Source: Acheta domesticus (lineage: Eukaryota; Arthropoda; Insecta; Orthoptera; Gryllidae). From it: 64,000 nucleotides of DNA. The translations under genes were made by a program, and so were the position numbers. Numbering within the stretch: the first letter of the stretch is position 1; each line of letters starts with the position of its first letter. The stretch spans positions 163,607,681 to 163,671,680 of the forward strand of contig JAHLJT010009436.1 in assembly GCA_031308135.1 (NCBI GenBank), read 5' to 3'. Shown piece after piece: positions 11,696 through 22,330 of the stretch. The notes beneath the pieces are model-generated. The model was given only the letters and a program-made list of their open reading frames with translations, ran no database searches and had not been told where the DNA came from.

Positions 11696-11880
11696 TGTAG
11701 CATTGTCCCCATCGTTGTTATCCTCGTCGTTGTCGTCGTCGTCGTCATCTTCGTTGTCTTCTTCGTCGTTGCCATCTTCGTCGTTGTCGTGCTCGTCGTT
11801 GTCTTCCTCGTCGTCCTCGTCGTTGTCATCTTCGTCGTTATCGTCCTCGTCTTTATCGTCTTCGTTGTCAATCTTATCAT
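11696..11880. repeat. cryptic (TCG/TCT/GTT) trinucleotide repeat
   Basis: Continuous trinucleotide-periodic TCGTCGTTGTC-like sequence. It reads as Asp/Glu runs on the minus strand and Ser or Val runs on the plus strand. I treat it as simple sequence. Confidence 0.85.
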
Positions 11881-12270
11881 TGGGACACGGATCGTTGCCA
11901 TTGACAACGTCTCTTAACACGATATTTGTCCCTATCATATTTATATCAAAAGATGTTCAGGTCAGAATCACTGTGGTTATAGTCATTGCCTTCACCGTTC
12001 ATGTCTTTACCACAGACACAACCAGTACATCCGCCATTGCCTCTGGACGTTCCCTTTCCTGTTCACTTACTGGGAGTGAGGATTCACTCCCTGTAGGGTC
12101 ACCGCCCCGGTGCCCGCTCCCAGGCCACCGCGTCCTCCCCATTGGGGAGTCCAGCGCCGCGGAATATGCAGCTCCGCGCCATTGACGGAAGGACAATGGC
12201 GGCAAGCAGATGCGGTCGACGCCCAACGGCCACGCCGTTCGAGGGGCTGCGTCTGGTCCGACCGCACCCG
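11881..12270. other. mixed to CpG-rich DNA, no gene seen
   Basis: Unique sequence leading into a GC-rich stretch. All frames are Arg/Pro/Gly-rich shadows. Confidence 0.4.
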
Positions 12271-13000
12271 CCCCGCCCCACCCCGCCACGCCCTTCCCCC
12301 CCGCCTCCGTTACCTTGCCCCTATCCTCTTCGCATCCCCGCCTTCGCATGCGCATCGCACAGCCAGCACCCCCCCCCCTGCTCACGCCTCTGACGCATTC
12401 TGCCTCCTCCCAGAACAAGCCGTCCCCTCGCCACTTCATCCCTTGCTCAGGACCCAATCCCTGCCCCCACCTTAGCATCACACCCGTCCAACCCCCACCT
12501 CCTGCCCTATCCGCCTCCTCACTGCGCCGCCCTCTGCTTCACTCTGCCGATACCTCCCTCTCCCACGCTGCCTCCACTCCGCCTCATCAGCTGCCCACCT
12601 TTCCTCCGCACCATACAGACCCCGCTTTTGTCCTGCTCTATCCCCAGCCCATTCGCGCCTCGCCCCTTCCCCTCACGCCGTGCCCCTTCCCTCACGCCTC
12701 GCCCCTGCTCTTACGCCTCACCCCTGCCCTTCAGGCCTCACCACTGCCCCTCACACCTCGCCCCTGCCCCTCACGGTTCGACCCTGCTCTTCACGCCTCG
12801 CCCCTTCCCCTTTACGCCTCGCTCCTGCCCTTCAGGCTTCGCCCTTGCCCCTCACGCCTCGCCTCTTCTCCTCAAGCCTCGCCCCTATCTCTCATGCCTC
12901 GCCCCTGCCATTCACGCCTCACCTCTGCCCCTCATGCTTCGCCCCTGCTTCTCATGCCTTGCCCCTGCCCCTGAACTGAACCCGTCTTTCCATCCCTATC
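12270..13000. repeat. C-rich minisatellite, about 21-24 base unit from 12660 on
   Basis: From about 12660 to 12970 variants of CCTGCCCCTCACGCCTCGCC repeat roughly 14 times, following a less regular C-rich lead-in. The Pro/Ser/Leu/Ala frames here come from the repeat. Confidence 0.8.
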
Positions 13001-13343
13001 CAACCCTCACCCCCACCCAGTTCTCCGACCCGCTTGTGCCTGCCGTGCCTCGTCCCGGTGCCCCTTTCCGAACGCGCCTCTCGGCCGCGGCCAGGCGCAT
13101 GGTCCGCGTCCACTTCCGCGGATCGCGGATGTGCCGACCCATCCATCACGCGTTATCAATGGCGCCGGCCCGCGGGCCGCGGCAATTTACAAACTTTAAT
13201 TGCGCGGTGCATGAACCGCCGCGGGCAAGATTGTTTCAGAGATTGCGGTTCAACATGTCACAGGGGGATAAACGAGGGGGCGGGACGGCGGCAAGGGATC
13301 GTGTGCGACTGGCGGTATGTAGGACGCACTGGGCGATGGAGTG
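13001..13343. other. CpG island, possible regulatory DNA
   Basis: Very CpG-dense, with palindromic cores such as GGCCCGCGGGCC near 13170 next to an AT segment CAATTTACAAACTTTAATTG. No coding frame is convincing. The GC/AT mosaic is compatible with a regulatory element, but this is only an impression. Confidence 0.3.
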
Positions 13344-13596
13344 AATTGAAGACCTCGGGGCAATAACATGCTATGCCGCAATTCGTTACTTTTGAGAAGG
13401 CAAGTAAAGGTTTAGACATTGCATTCTACATTTTGGAATAAAGAACATTAATTTATGAATTACACTGCCATCTTGAGGCGAATCTTTAAAATAAAAACCC
13501 AAAATCTAGATACATCAATGTGACGTCCAAATATACTAATATCCCAATTCAATGAGAAATGTGGCATAGCATCTTATTGCCCCAAGGTCTTCAATT
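13344..13596. mobile_element. 253-bp MITE with ~40-base terminal inverted repeats
   Basis: The left end AATTGAAGACCTCGGGGCAA and the reverse-complemented right end AATTGAAGACCTTGGGGCAA match, and the match extends through ATGCTATGCC on both sides, with about four mismatches in 41. The AATT at both borders could be a 4-base target-site duplication or part of the repeat. No ORF. It is inserted at the edge of a CpG island. Confidence 0.75.
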
Positions 13597-15613
13597 ATTT
13601 CTGAGCATCGTTGTGGATTTGTAGCATTGTGACCAATACCCGGAAAAGTGTTTTATGTGCTTTTTCAGGATAAATAGTGTTGAGTAATTGCTTTTTAATA
13701 CACAGATACTATATTTAAACATTTTGATGGCCGTACTTTTTTTAGGTGAATTCTTTTTTGTGGATGTTGTTTCGTCCCCGGTTTGTACGTTTGGAAGACC
13801 ATCTAGGGGAAAAGTATCTTTGTGCAATCATTTCCAGTACTGCTGTAATCAAACTGACCCATTGAGTTCACAGTAAATAATAGCGATTGATTACTACAGC
13901 GACGTGGTTAGCTAGACTGCGTAAACTTCTGGAAATATGAGGTGACATATCAAATACACTCAAAACAATTTCTAATAATTTAAATACCTTCCCACAACAA
14001 TATTATACGTCTGGGAGTTAAAATACCTTTCCATGGTTTGTTATTTTTTTCAAAATTACAAATATTTCTGGAAAATTGCAATGATTTATAAACAAATTAA
14101 ATTGTGTTACTACTGATTATCTGATGTTCATTCCATTAGTTTGGGAATTAATAGTCAAATTCTTTGTGAATGAAATAAAATAAAATAAACTCCCTTTACT
14201 CATTTATCACAACGAAATCACATTTGATCTTACAGTTTTAATAAGCGTTCTAATTATTTAGTGCAGATATTTTCGAAACAAGCCGTTATAAAATTGCTCA
14301 GTCGAACTTGCAATCTTCCAGCAACATAACATGCGAACAGGAAGCCAAACCCGTGGGGCCCCAGTTTCTCACTCGACAAAAAATGAATTTTATCGATCGT
14401 ACATACCCATTGTTTCGTGTTGCCTTTCTTTGGGGGCCGTATTCGTCGACTGCTTCTCATTAGATTTCACAAAGCACTTCGAAAGGGGTTGGAAACGTTT
14501 CTTTTGAATAATATTAGCCGTGCTACACGCGACAAAGGAATAAGAAAAAATTAGGATTTCACGTGACTTGTTTTCCTTCTACAAATTGGGGTCCCGTGGA
14601 TCTGCGGAGAGCTTTCGTTCTTGCACGTTTTGTGTCCCTACAATTTGTGAATACATCGTATTATACTTTAAAGCCACTCATTTTGGGTCAAACTCGAAAT
14701 TTATTTGGATATTTGCATTTGTGTAGGTACATCGTTTGTCAACAATAATTACATTTTCTTTTGTATGGATTCATATACAGTTTTTATATTTTACCCATTG
14801 TGTAATAAAAGGAAAGAAACTTCGAATACGAAGTAGAAATTAGACAAACAATATTACAAATTTATTTATTGACTAAAAAGAATCAGCCATGAGTTGTCTT
14901 TATTTTTAGCGAGAATACGGATTAGCTGTAAGATGAGCACTCATAAGAAATAACATTTGAGTATGTTTTATTCATGTAACGAGTAGATAGGTATGAGAAA
15001 TATCAATCTTTTTGTTCTAAATAAATTGATTTTAAGATATATAGTATATAAAATATGGTGTATATGACGTGTTAATTCCCTTTCTAAAGAAGCGTTTTCT
15101 AACGATATATGACGTTCATCAACGCTCTTGACCCAGTATTAATTTTCACGTGCTTTGTTTCAGGTAAGCCAACGAGAAGTCATATAGGCGACCGGAAAAC
15201 ATTTTGCTTGCGTAAGTAATAACGTTAATATTGATATGCAAACAAAAAGCACGCATTTCGTACGCAAATCCTAAGGACATGACTTTTGATTCTCATGATA
15301 ACATTGTGTGAGGATTTTCTGAGTCGTAAAAGACTGACGTGTTAATCTGCTTATTTTATGGCAGATTATGATGGTCATAGAATGATTTAGAAATGTGACA
15401 CAACGCAGATTAAAATTTCAAAACCTCTGTCATTCCAAATTGACTTCCATTTCCTACATGGCGCTCTGAATTTATCACATTCATTCCTCGACATATCAAT
15501 TTAATTTAAATGCATATTTGTTTTTTGGTAGTAGACATCAAAAACTTTCAAATTATGTTTAATGTATGACTACAATTCAAGAAGCTCTGTTTTTAGTTTC
15601 ACTTTACATAATG
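13597..15613. other. no gene seen; AT-rich unique DNA
   Basis: AT-rich. Two GC-richer spots near 14350 and 14585 share a loosely similar GGGGYCCCRYG word in opposite orientation but show no convincing element. A splice-like 48-base segment at 15164-15211 is discussed as rejected. Confidence 0.5.
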
Positions 15614-15995
15614 GTCTCCTATATTATCTCAGTAGTATACCTTTTCATTGCGGCTCTCACACGAAACCAATCTTTATAAATGAAGTGTCTAAAGAAATAG
15701 AATTTCACGTAGACGTGACGAATTGCACTTCGCCTTTAAAAATATGAAGGATTTGTTTAAAAAAAACGCATCGAAATGTTCATGTAAAATGCAACCCGCA
15801 ACGCTTGTCAAGATTCTTGAATCTCGTCAAATATCTTCTAAACGAGGCGTTCTAGGGCCTTAAAAGTATAATTTTGAGGCCACGCTTTTTTTTTGTCTGA
15901 AAGAAACATTTTTTACGCTGTAATCTACAAGATAAGATACATTTGGACATTAAAATTACATTTTTACAGGTCCGGCGCTTATCGATATTATCCAA
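15614..15995 (+). repeat. dispersed repeat Y, copy 1
   Basis: Aligns by eye with 18834-19195. Shared words in the same order include CCTATATTATYTCAGTAGTATA, ATAAATGARGTSTCTAAAG, AGACGTGACGA, GTAATCTACAAG and GGTCCRGMGCTT. Both copies are on the + strand and diverged, with small indels. No coding sequence. The class is unknown. Confidence 0.65.
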
Positions 15996-16110
15996 TACCA
16001 AAACTATTACTTGGCGCTGGAGGCGTTCTTTGTTTGTGACGTCATGTTTAGAAGGCTTAGATTTCTCCATATTGTATGTATGCTTTCTATACACAGTAAT
16101 TCAAGATTGT

Positions 16111-16118
16111 GTAAATAA
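16111..16118. other. target-site duplication of hAT element, left
   Basis: GTAAATAA, exactly repeated at 17500-17507. Eight bases is the canonical hAT duplication length. Confidence 0.9.
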
Positions 16119-17499
16119 CAGGGGCGTAGCTTTCATAGATGTGGGTGATGTGTTTTGTTAATTTGTTATTTTCTTTTTCTACTACAAAATATTTCATTAT
16201 ATTTCAAACATTGCGCCATTGAGAACTCGATTCTTCACAAGGATGAACGAATCATTCTGAAATGCCGCCTAGCCTGCGCTGTGAATCAGATGCACCGTGA
16301 CCCGTTACATCCAGGGTGCTTACCGTGGTGTCTGCGAAAAAGCGAACTTTACGAAACTTCATTGCTCTCTTCGGTGTTTGTAAGAGAACAAGGTTAATTA
16401 ATGAACATTGCCCCTTTATTTAAGTTTTATTACCTTATTTTAATGCATTTAGCAACTATATATTTGTAGCCAATTTAGGTTAGGAGTTGTGTTGGTTGAA
16501 TGCACAAGGGTATGTGACTGTGCAATACACATCTGTGCCCTGGAATGGCGAGCACCACGCGATCCAAAGTGCCTACATAACTATGGAGTTGTATTTTTGT
16601 GCACAAATTATAGCACGCGAGAAACAGTTAAAAATATTTGTAAAAAATATGAGAGGATAGAATTTTATTTAAACAGCCAACACAGGCTATGTTGAGCAAT
16701 ACAACTGTGGTTTAAGGGAAAATAGGGAAATTCTGTCACACTTAGTTCGAGTTGTATGCGTTTTTGGAAGACAAGGGCTTGTACTTTCTAGCCATAATAA
16801 AAATAGGGGATCATCAAATAGAGAAAATTTCATGTAATATATAAGTGAAATAATGAAATTTGATAAAACTGACAATAATGATATGCAAATTCCAGTGTTT
16901 CGTGAAATTTCATCAGAAATTCAGATTCATTGGATTTCAAGTGTAAGCATGGTAATGTTCCATGAAATTAAAAATAAAATTTCTAAAGCCTCGTTTGTCT
17001 CCGCCTTACTGGATGACACTCTTGATGTAAGCAGCAAAAAGGACAAATGTCAACTGCTTTTCATTACGTGTCTGTAAATTGATTGATTTTTTCTTTCCTA
17101 TTATATTTTTATTATAGATTATTGTTTTCCATTTTGTAAATTACGCTAATTCCATTGGGTTCGAAATGATATGAATTGGACAATTTTGAAAATCATTGGG
17201 TTGATAGTGCTCTTTTTATTAAAGTATGAGGACACACATTTATATTTTGCTAGGTCGTAAACATAAGTCAACTTTTTCTAACTTTCAACCAGTAAACTAC
17301 ATGAAGTACGTGAGGCATTATTACTTTTACTGGATCAGTTTTTATTTTAAATATACAAATTATTTGTGTGCTCTAATTGATCAAAGTGACAGAAATGGTA
17401 TTGGTGAATGAGAAATATTTAAATTATAATTAAAGTTTTAAATTATTTTTTCATTTCTCGAGTTACTTACCCTGAGCCAAAACTCAGGCTACGCCACTG
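16119..17499 (+). mobile_element. hAT-family DNA transposon, internally deleted
   Basis: The 1381-bp element starts CAGGGGCGTAGC and ends GCTACGCCACTG. The reverse-complemented right end, CAGTGGCGTAGC, matches the left in 11 of 12 positions and is typical of hAT termini. An exact 8-bp duplication GTAAATAA flanks it. A transposase remnant lies inside at 16853-17077. At this length it cannot encode a full hAT transposase (usually 600 residues or more), so it is a defective copy that would need enzyme in trans. It lies between the two copies of repeat Y. Confidence 0.9.
16853..17077 (+). pseudogene. fragment of hAT transposase (DUF4371-like region)
   Basis: A 74-residue open frame reads FREISSEIQIHW, then VSMVMFHEIKNKIS, then FVSALLDDTLDVSSK and QLLFITC. 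This matches the region of hAT transposases of the ZMYM1-like/DUF4371 type in which an E-I helix is followed by F-V-x-x-x-D-E-T-x-D-x-S, part of the RNase H-like catalytic core (first acidic residue). The next codons are AT-rich and end in TAA, and there is no zinc finger, insertion domain or C-terminal dimerisation region, so it is a remnant. Placement inside a bounded hAT element supports the call. The exact sub-family is an inference from memory of the family pattern. Confidence 0.65.
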
Positions 17500-17507
17500 G
17501 TAAATAA
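17500..17507. other. target-site duplication of hAT element, right
   Basis: GTAAATAA, identical to 16111-16118. Confidence 0.9.
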
Positions 17508-18833
17508 ACATAAATACTCTCGCAGCAACAATGAGAAGTATTAAACAGTTACCTCATATCGATGAAGATTGCTTTTAATGTGTGTAGTGCAACCGTTCAT
17601 CTGTCGGATGAAAGGATTGATAGTCTTGTTTCTGTGAAAAGTTTATGATATAACCTACAGTACTCATGCACTTATTATCAATAAGGTTTATCAATAAACG
17701 CTCATGTTATTCTACTTCGAAATCTTTTTATCACTCACCCTTCAAATTTCAGTCTCTGCTAACGCTAATTGCGGAACCACGCTTTGGTTTTTATTCAATA
17801 AACTCAACTAAATTATTTTTTATTAACAAATTTTCTTCCTCTTTTCAAATCAACATACATTCATGGACAGGGCTACTCAAGAGGTTATGTTCTGAAACCA
17901 TGACTTAAAAATTAAATTTGATGAAAGCATAGGCCTATATTTTCACAATATTTTTAATTTTTTCTGGTGTGGTTGATTTTAAAGACTTGACGTAAGTCAT
18001 ATAAGAGAAATAATGGTTTTACCTTGTTTATTCGATCTCATTTCTTTGAAGGTGGTGGGTGCACTTCACTTTGATAAAAGGAAAATTCACTGAAAGTTCT
18101 TATACTATGATGAAAAGTCACGAAAGAAGCTACAGTGTACAATGAAGCGACCGAGAATCAAGGAAGAAACCATCTGCACGAAATTGCCAGTGTGTTCTTC
18201 GTGTGAATCCAAAAGATAAGGCAGATGGCTTAAGAAAATTTCAGAAGGGCATTATCAGATAGCTTAGAAAGTAAATCAAACTAAGCTGGAAAGAAAGCTC
18301 TTACACCTTGTGATGTTATTCGTCAAAAAAAAGGAATAAACAATATTGGCAAATAATGCCCGATTTTCTAGAGTGAAGAGTGAAGACTGTGTCTTGTTAG
18401 GATTGGATTCTATTTTACTTGTGCCAGTATTTTCTTTATCAGCAAATTTTTCCTCTGCCAGTATATTCTTTGTCACCTTTATTCGGTGAAAGTTTCAAGT
18501 CAGCGTGTTCAGTGGAGATATTGCATTGAAAAAACTGGGAAATAATGCTTTCCCTAGAGTGATTAGTAATTTCAACAAGTTAATTTACATCTTGGACATG
18601 TTGCAGCATTTGCATGAAAACTATGAGGGCTATTATCGTAGTACATTTAGTACTGTAAAATGCTCTTTGAGAAGGTTAATAAAATATTTAGATGTGACAT
18701 GCAAGCAAGTTAAATTTATTAAGCAGATCGATTGATATTCATTGAAAATAGTTGGAAATATAGTTGGTGCAGCATATGATACTCCATATGCTGCTACTTC
18801 ATCTCATATTTTATTTTTTGTGTTATACAAAAT
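17508..18833. other. no gene seen; AT-rich DNA
   Basis: AT-rich. A 76-codon frame at 18505-18735 and a minus frame at 18276-18476 have ordinary residue mixes but no recognised motif. They may be fossils of an old element between the two repeat Y copies. Confidence 0.45.
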
Positions 18834-19195
18834 CCTCTCCTATATTATTTCAGTAGTATAGATGAGTTTTGTAGACACACAACCGATCTTCATAAATGAG
18901 GTCTCTAAAGAAAGGGGACTTCGCAGAGACGTGACGATTTTCACACTTAAAAAACTAAAGAATTTGTTGAAAAAATGAATCTAAATATTAATGTCAAATG
19001 CACAATGATACACTCGGACAGCATTATTAAACTCTATTTAGTTGAATAACTGGTAGAAGAAGCGTTATGGGATCTTAAAATGGGGAAATTTGAAGCGAAG
19101 GCCATAAAGAAACGTTCGTCGCCACGTAATCTACAAGGTCCAGAGCTTTTAGAACATTCTATTACAATTTGATGGTCAGATTCTTCTCGATACTA
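18834..19195 (+). repeat. dispersed repeat Y, copy 2
   Basis: Direct-orientation diverged copy of 15614-15995, about 3.2 kb away. See copy 1 for the shared words. Confidence 0.65.
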
Positions 19196-20229
19196 CCACA
19201 CCTATTCAGAGAGGTGCAGAATCTGCAACTGTATATGAAATGAAAATAATTACTTGAGACGATTAAATTGCACGGGCGTACCTCTCAGTTCAGTAATGGA
19301 GTTATATGATATTGCAAAGAGTAAGGTTATGCTTTCTCGATCCTGTATTTTCGCATGGACAACTTTAAGTAGAGATCTGGAGAGTAAAACGCTTTTGTAA
19401 TATTTTTGTGACTATCAAGGAAAGTGAAAAGCTAACTGTCAAGGAAAATCGTACAATTACTTCAAATGTTTTTAAGGATGTGTTGTGAATTGTTCCAAGA
19501 AAATGTCCATAATACTGATTATACGTCTATAATATTGCGCAGGGCTTTATTCAAAATTTGATTCAAACATCAATTTCATTGTTTTTATTGTTATTTTAAA
19601 TTCTATAAGTACATTGAAAGTTACGTTTTAATTTTTTAAACAAATAAACGTATCGTTAACGTTTAATTAACGTTTTACTGAACGTTTAATTTATGTTTTT
19701 GTTCTCTTATGGCGTGACCAATTTTATAATGGGTTTTAATTATTAAGGTAGAAGGAATAACATGACTATGTTGTCATCGCCATCCCCAAATTAATTGCGC
19801 GAATGCAAACTTCTAAAAACTTCAATATTTATTATGAAATTACACAATGTATCTGAATGCATAATTGTTTAATATTGCATCTCAGAATTTTATATACACA
19901 ATGAGTGTTTTTGTATGTGTGTATAAAAAAAGTATTGACTTCTTAGGAACCACAATTGTACGTTGCTGCATGGAGCAAACTATTGTTTTAAATTTCATTT
20001 TAGACTGCGTTTTCAATTACATATTAAGAGTTTGATTACGAACATAAAATATCAATGATGATTTTGCGATACGAAAAAATATTCAATACTGATTCTATTA
20101 CTCTTCGCGAAAAATATCAACAATATATTACGTAAAAATTATTCTCAGGGAACTCAACTATTAATTATTCATAATTTAACTTATTATTTATTCAAATTAA
20201 GTCAAAAATTTGAGGATAAGAAATAAGGA
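19196..20229. other. no gene seen; AT-rich DNA, possible 3' flank of a minus-strand gene
   Basis: AT-rich. TTTATT at 20187-20192 is AATAAA on the minus strand, about 40 bases beyond the stop codon of the candidate exon at 20230-20342, but such motifs are common in AT-rich DNA. Confidence 0.4.
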
Positions 20230-20342
20230 TTACATGGGTCCTAAACAAGAGGAGTTAGACTGGGGCTCATCACGACTCACTTTCTCGTACTTGAGGCTAG
20301 AGTCTAAAAAGTGCAGCAGTAAACCAATGATGTTGAAGGCCA
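20230..20342 (-). CDS. candidate terminal coding exon, hydrophobic segment plus short tail, unknown protein
   Basis: On the minus strand a long pyrimidine tract (CTTCTCCCTCATCTTCTTC and on) ends in CATTACAG, a strong 3' splice site. The 113 bases that follow stay open to a TAA: two bases completing a codon, then AFNIIGLLLHFLD, SSLKYEKVSRDEP and QSNSSCLGPM. Third positions favour C, T and G as in real exons. The hydrophobic start followed by a charged tail suggests the end of a last membrane helix and a short C-terminal tail. The frame also stays open upstream through the pyrimidine tract (Ile/Phe/Thr-rich) to a TAA near 20392. An alternative is therefore a broken copy with one longer helix of about 28 residues. 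An AATAAA lies about 40 bases downstream. I do not recognise the family and see no partner exon. Confidence 0.4.
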
Positions 20343-20625
20343 CTGTAATGACATGGGTGATGATGGTGAAGAAGATGAGGGAGAAGATTGATTACCCTAC
20401 TTGTGGGCCGGACGCGATAACGATCGGATCGTTGACATGGCTGCGGACGGGCGCGCCTCAAGAGGGATGACCCAGTTCCGAGTTGCAGAGCGGACGAGCG
20501 CTGCTGGCTGCAGCGGCCCGCCCACTCGCGGTAACACCACTCACCAGCACCACTTACCAGCAGCCCATCGCCATCCTACAATCACCTCACCAATACCACA
20601 ATCCCTCTCGCCACGTTTACCGCCG
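20343..20625. other. intron-like pyrimidine tract then GC-rich DNA
   Basis: Contains the polypyrimidine tract of the minus-strand candidate exon, then CpG-rich sequence leading into the 18-bp array. Confidence 0.4.
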
Positions 20626-20930
20626 CTACCACCACCACCCCTACGACCACCTCCGCCGCCACGACCACCTCCGCCGCTACGATCACCTCCGCCGCTACGA
20701 TCACTTCCGCCGCTACGACCACCTCCGCTGCCACGACCACCTCCGCCGCGCCGCCACGACCAGCTCCGCCACCACGACCACCTCCGTCGCCACGACCACC
20801 TCCGCCGCCACGACCACCTCCGCCGCCACGACCACCTCCGCCGCCACGACCACCTCCGCCACTACGACCACCTCCGCCGCTACGACCACCTCCGCCGCCA
20901 CGACCACCTCCACTGCTAACTGTAACGATT
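20626..20930. repeat. 18-bp minisatellite, GCCACGACCACCTCCGCC
   Basis: About 16 tandem units of 18 bases with small variants. Because 18 is a multiple of 3, each frame gives a 6-residue repeat (ATTTSA, HDHLRR or GGGGRG/VVAAEV types) and stays open. A GGGGRG-type RGG-like repeat on the minus strand is possible in principle, but no start, splice site or flank supports a gene. Confidence 0.9.
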
Positions 20931-20999
20931 CTTTTGTGGTACGAGGTGAGAATGAACTCGTCCAAGAGTGCCAGAACACTGCTTCACCTTGAACGGTTC

Positions 21000-21365
21000 T
21001 TGCTATTTCCATTTGGCATTACCTCCCTCACCATCGCCCTGTCCTGACTCCTCACTGTCCCGAGCATTCCATTCTCACCGTCCCTCGTTGCCACTCCCGC
21101 CCCGTGCCCGGCGCCCGGCGACCGCAGCGGGCCCCGCGCCTGCCAGGCGAGGGTTTATTTGGCTTGGAGCCGCTGGTCGGTAAATCTCGTGTGTAATTTC
21201 AAGTCAAACAGAGTCGCCGACGGCGCGCCTTGCGTCTCTCACCCCTCTTACCCCCACCCCCACCCCCGCCGCCGCCGCAGGTTGCGTCTTCGTGGCGAGC
21301 GCCCACCTGCTCTTAGGAGGGTGGCTCTCACTACCCGAACTTCACCGCCCTCACTATGGTAGCTT
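21000..21365. other. CpG island with (CCCCCA)n and (GCC)n runs
   Basis: GC-rich, CpG-dense. CCCCCACCCCCACCCCC and GCCGCCGCCGC runs lie near 21250-21280. No coding frame is supported. Confidence 0.4.
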
Positions 21366-21817
21366 CACGTGAAGCGGAACAGTGAAGCCATGGGACCACT
21401 GCGTTAGCAACTCTGAAAACGGAATCATTTTCATTAAAATCTTGGATTCCTCTAATTAAGGACAATAAGATCACTTTTGTTCTTAAATGAAGATTTTAAA
21501 GACATTTTTATACCTTATTTTAAGTTACACAACTTTTCCGATTTTAACTTTAAAGACCATCTTTATGCCAAACATAACACACGGTACGTAGTATATTTAT
21601 TATACAATAACAGTTGAAAAACTATTGAGTAAGCACACAATTAAGAATCTCTTCATGTATACGTATAAAATCGTAAATCATAAATTATTTCCTACAATAA
21701 TTTAATTTAAGTGAGCTTTGCCGAACAGATTTTTATACTTCCATACGCAAACACGCACACATAGTATATAACGGACCAACACTCCAGTCATTCTTAAATA
21801 AAAATATTTTATTACAG
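21366..21817. other. no gene seen; AT-rich, intron-like
   Basis: AT-rich spacer ending in AAATATTTTATTACAG, which would be the acceptor of the next candidate exon. Confidence 0.4.
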
Positions 21818-21985
21818 CTTCATTTAGATTTTTGGCCTGAAAGCGGGGAATCCTTATTACATATTCACCTCTCCTTCGCCATCTCTACGTTTGATATAGC
21901 TTTTGATCTATCGGCGGGAGCACAGATTTTCTGCAGCACCAGTTTGTTGCTTGACAAGAGACATGTTTTTTATGTAGATTTCGGA
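21818..21985 (+). CDS. candidate 168-base internal exon, unknown protein
   Basis: Bounded by an acceptor TTTTATTACAG and a strong donor GTAAGTAAG. The 56 codons between are open in phase 0 at both ends: LHLDFWPESGESLL, HIHLSFAISTFDIA, FDLSAGAQIFCST, SLLLDKRHVFYVDFG. The exact phase match and lack of stops in fairly AT-rich DNA are suggestive. The final FYVDFG recalls a beta-strand motif seen in Tudor folds, but that is too short to assign. The minus strand is open over the same stretch, and an open 56-codon segment can arise by chance. Function unknown. Confidence 0.25.
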
Positions 21986-22199
21986 GTAAGTAAGTCGGGT
22001 GAGAGGAAAGTGAGCGTAAATGTTTTAGAGTAGATAACCAGTTCATTTTCTTCTTTTGCCCTCTTACCATAAAAGGGCGGATGGAAGGGTGTACTGCAAG
22101 CTGAACTGAAGGAAAAATATACACCGCACCGCTCAAAATTAAACACTTCAACTAACTTTTGTGGACCACATTCTTCTGCACACACGTTTTCACCAATTT

Positions 22200-22330
22200 T
22201 GCCCACCGTCAACTTCGTTTCTAGTAGCTACCCTTTTGCTCTGATCGTGAGCCCAGGATCCTCCTATTCTTTCATATCCCGTCATCCTCTCTTCTTCCCC
22301 TCTTGCGACCACGCTCCGAGATCCGAAAGC
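22200..22330. other. C/T-rich lead-in, no gene seen
   Basis: Transition from AT-rich DNA to the large C-rich repeat block. Confidence 0.3.

Noticed and set aside
14330..14620. inverted repeat around GGGGCCCC and GGGGTCCC words
   Set aside because: Similarity does not extend beyond about 20 bases with several mismatches.
15164..15211. 48-base micro-exon between TTTGTTTCAG and GTAAGTAA (open frame KPTRSHIGDRKTFCL)
   Set aside because: CAG followed by GTAAGC at the same point also reads as a donor, and 15 open codons carry little weight. Kept only as a lead for RNA data.
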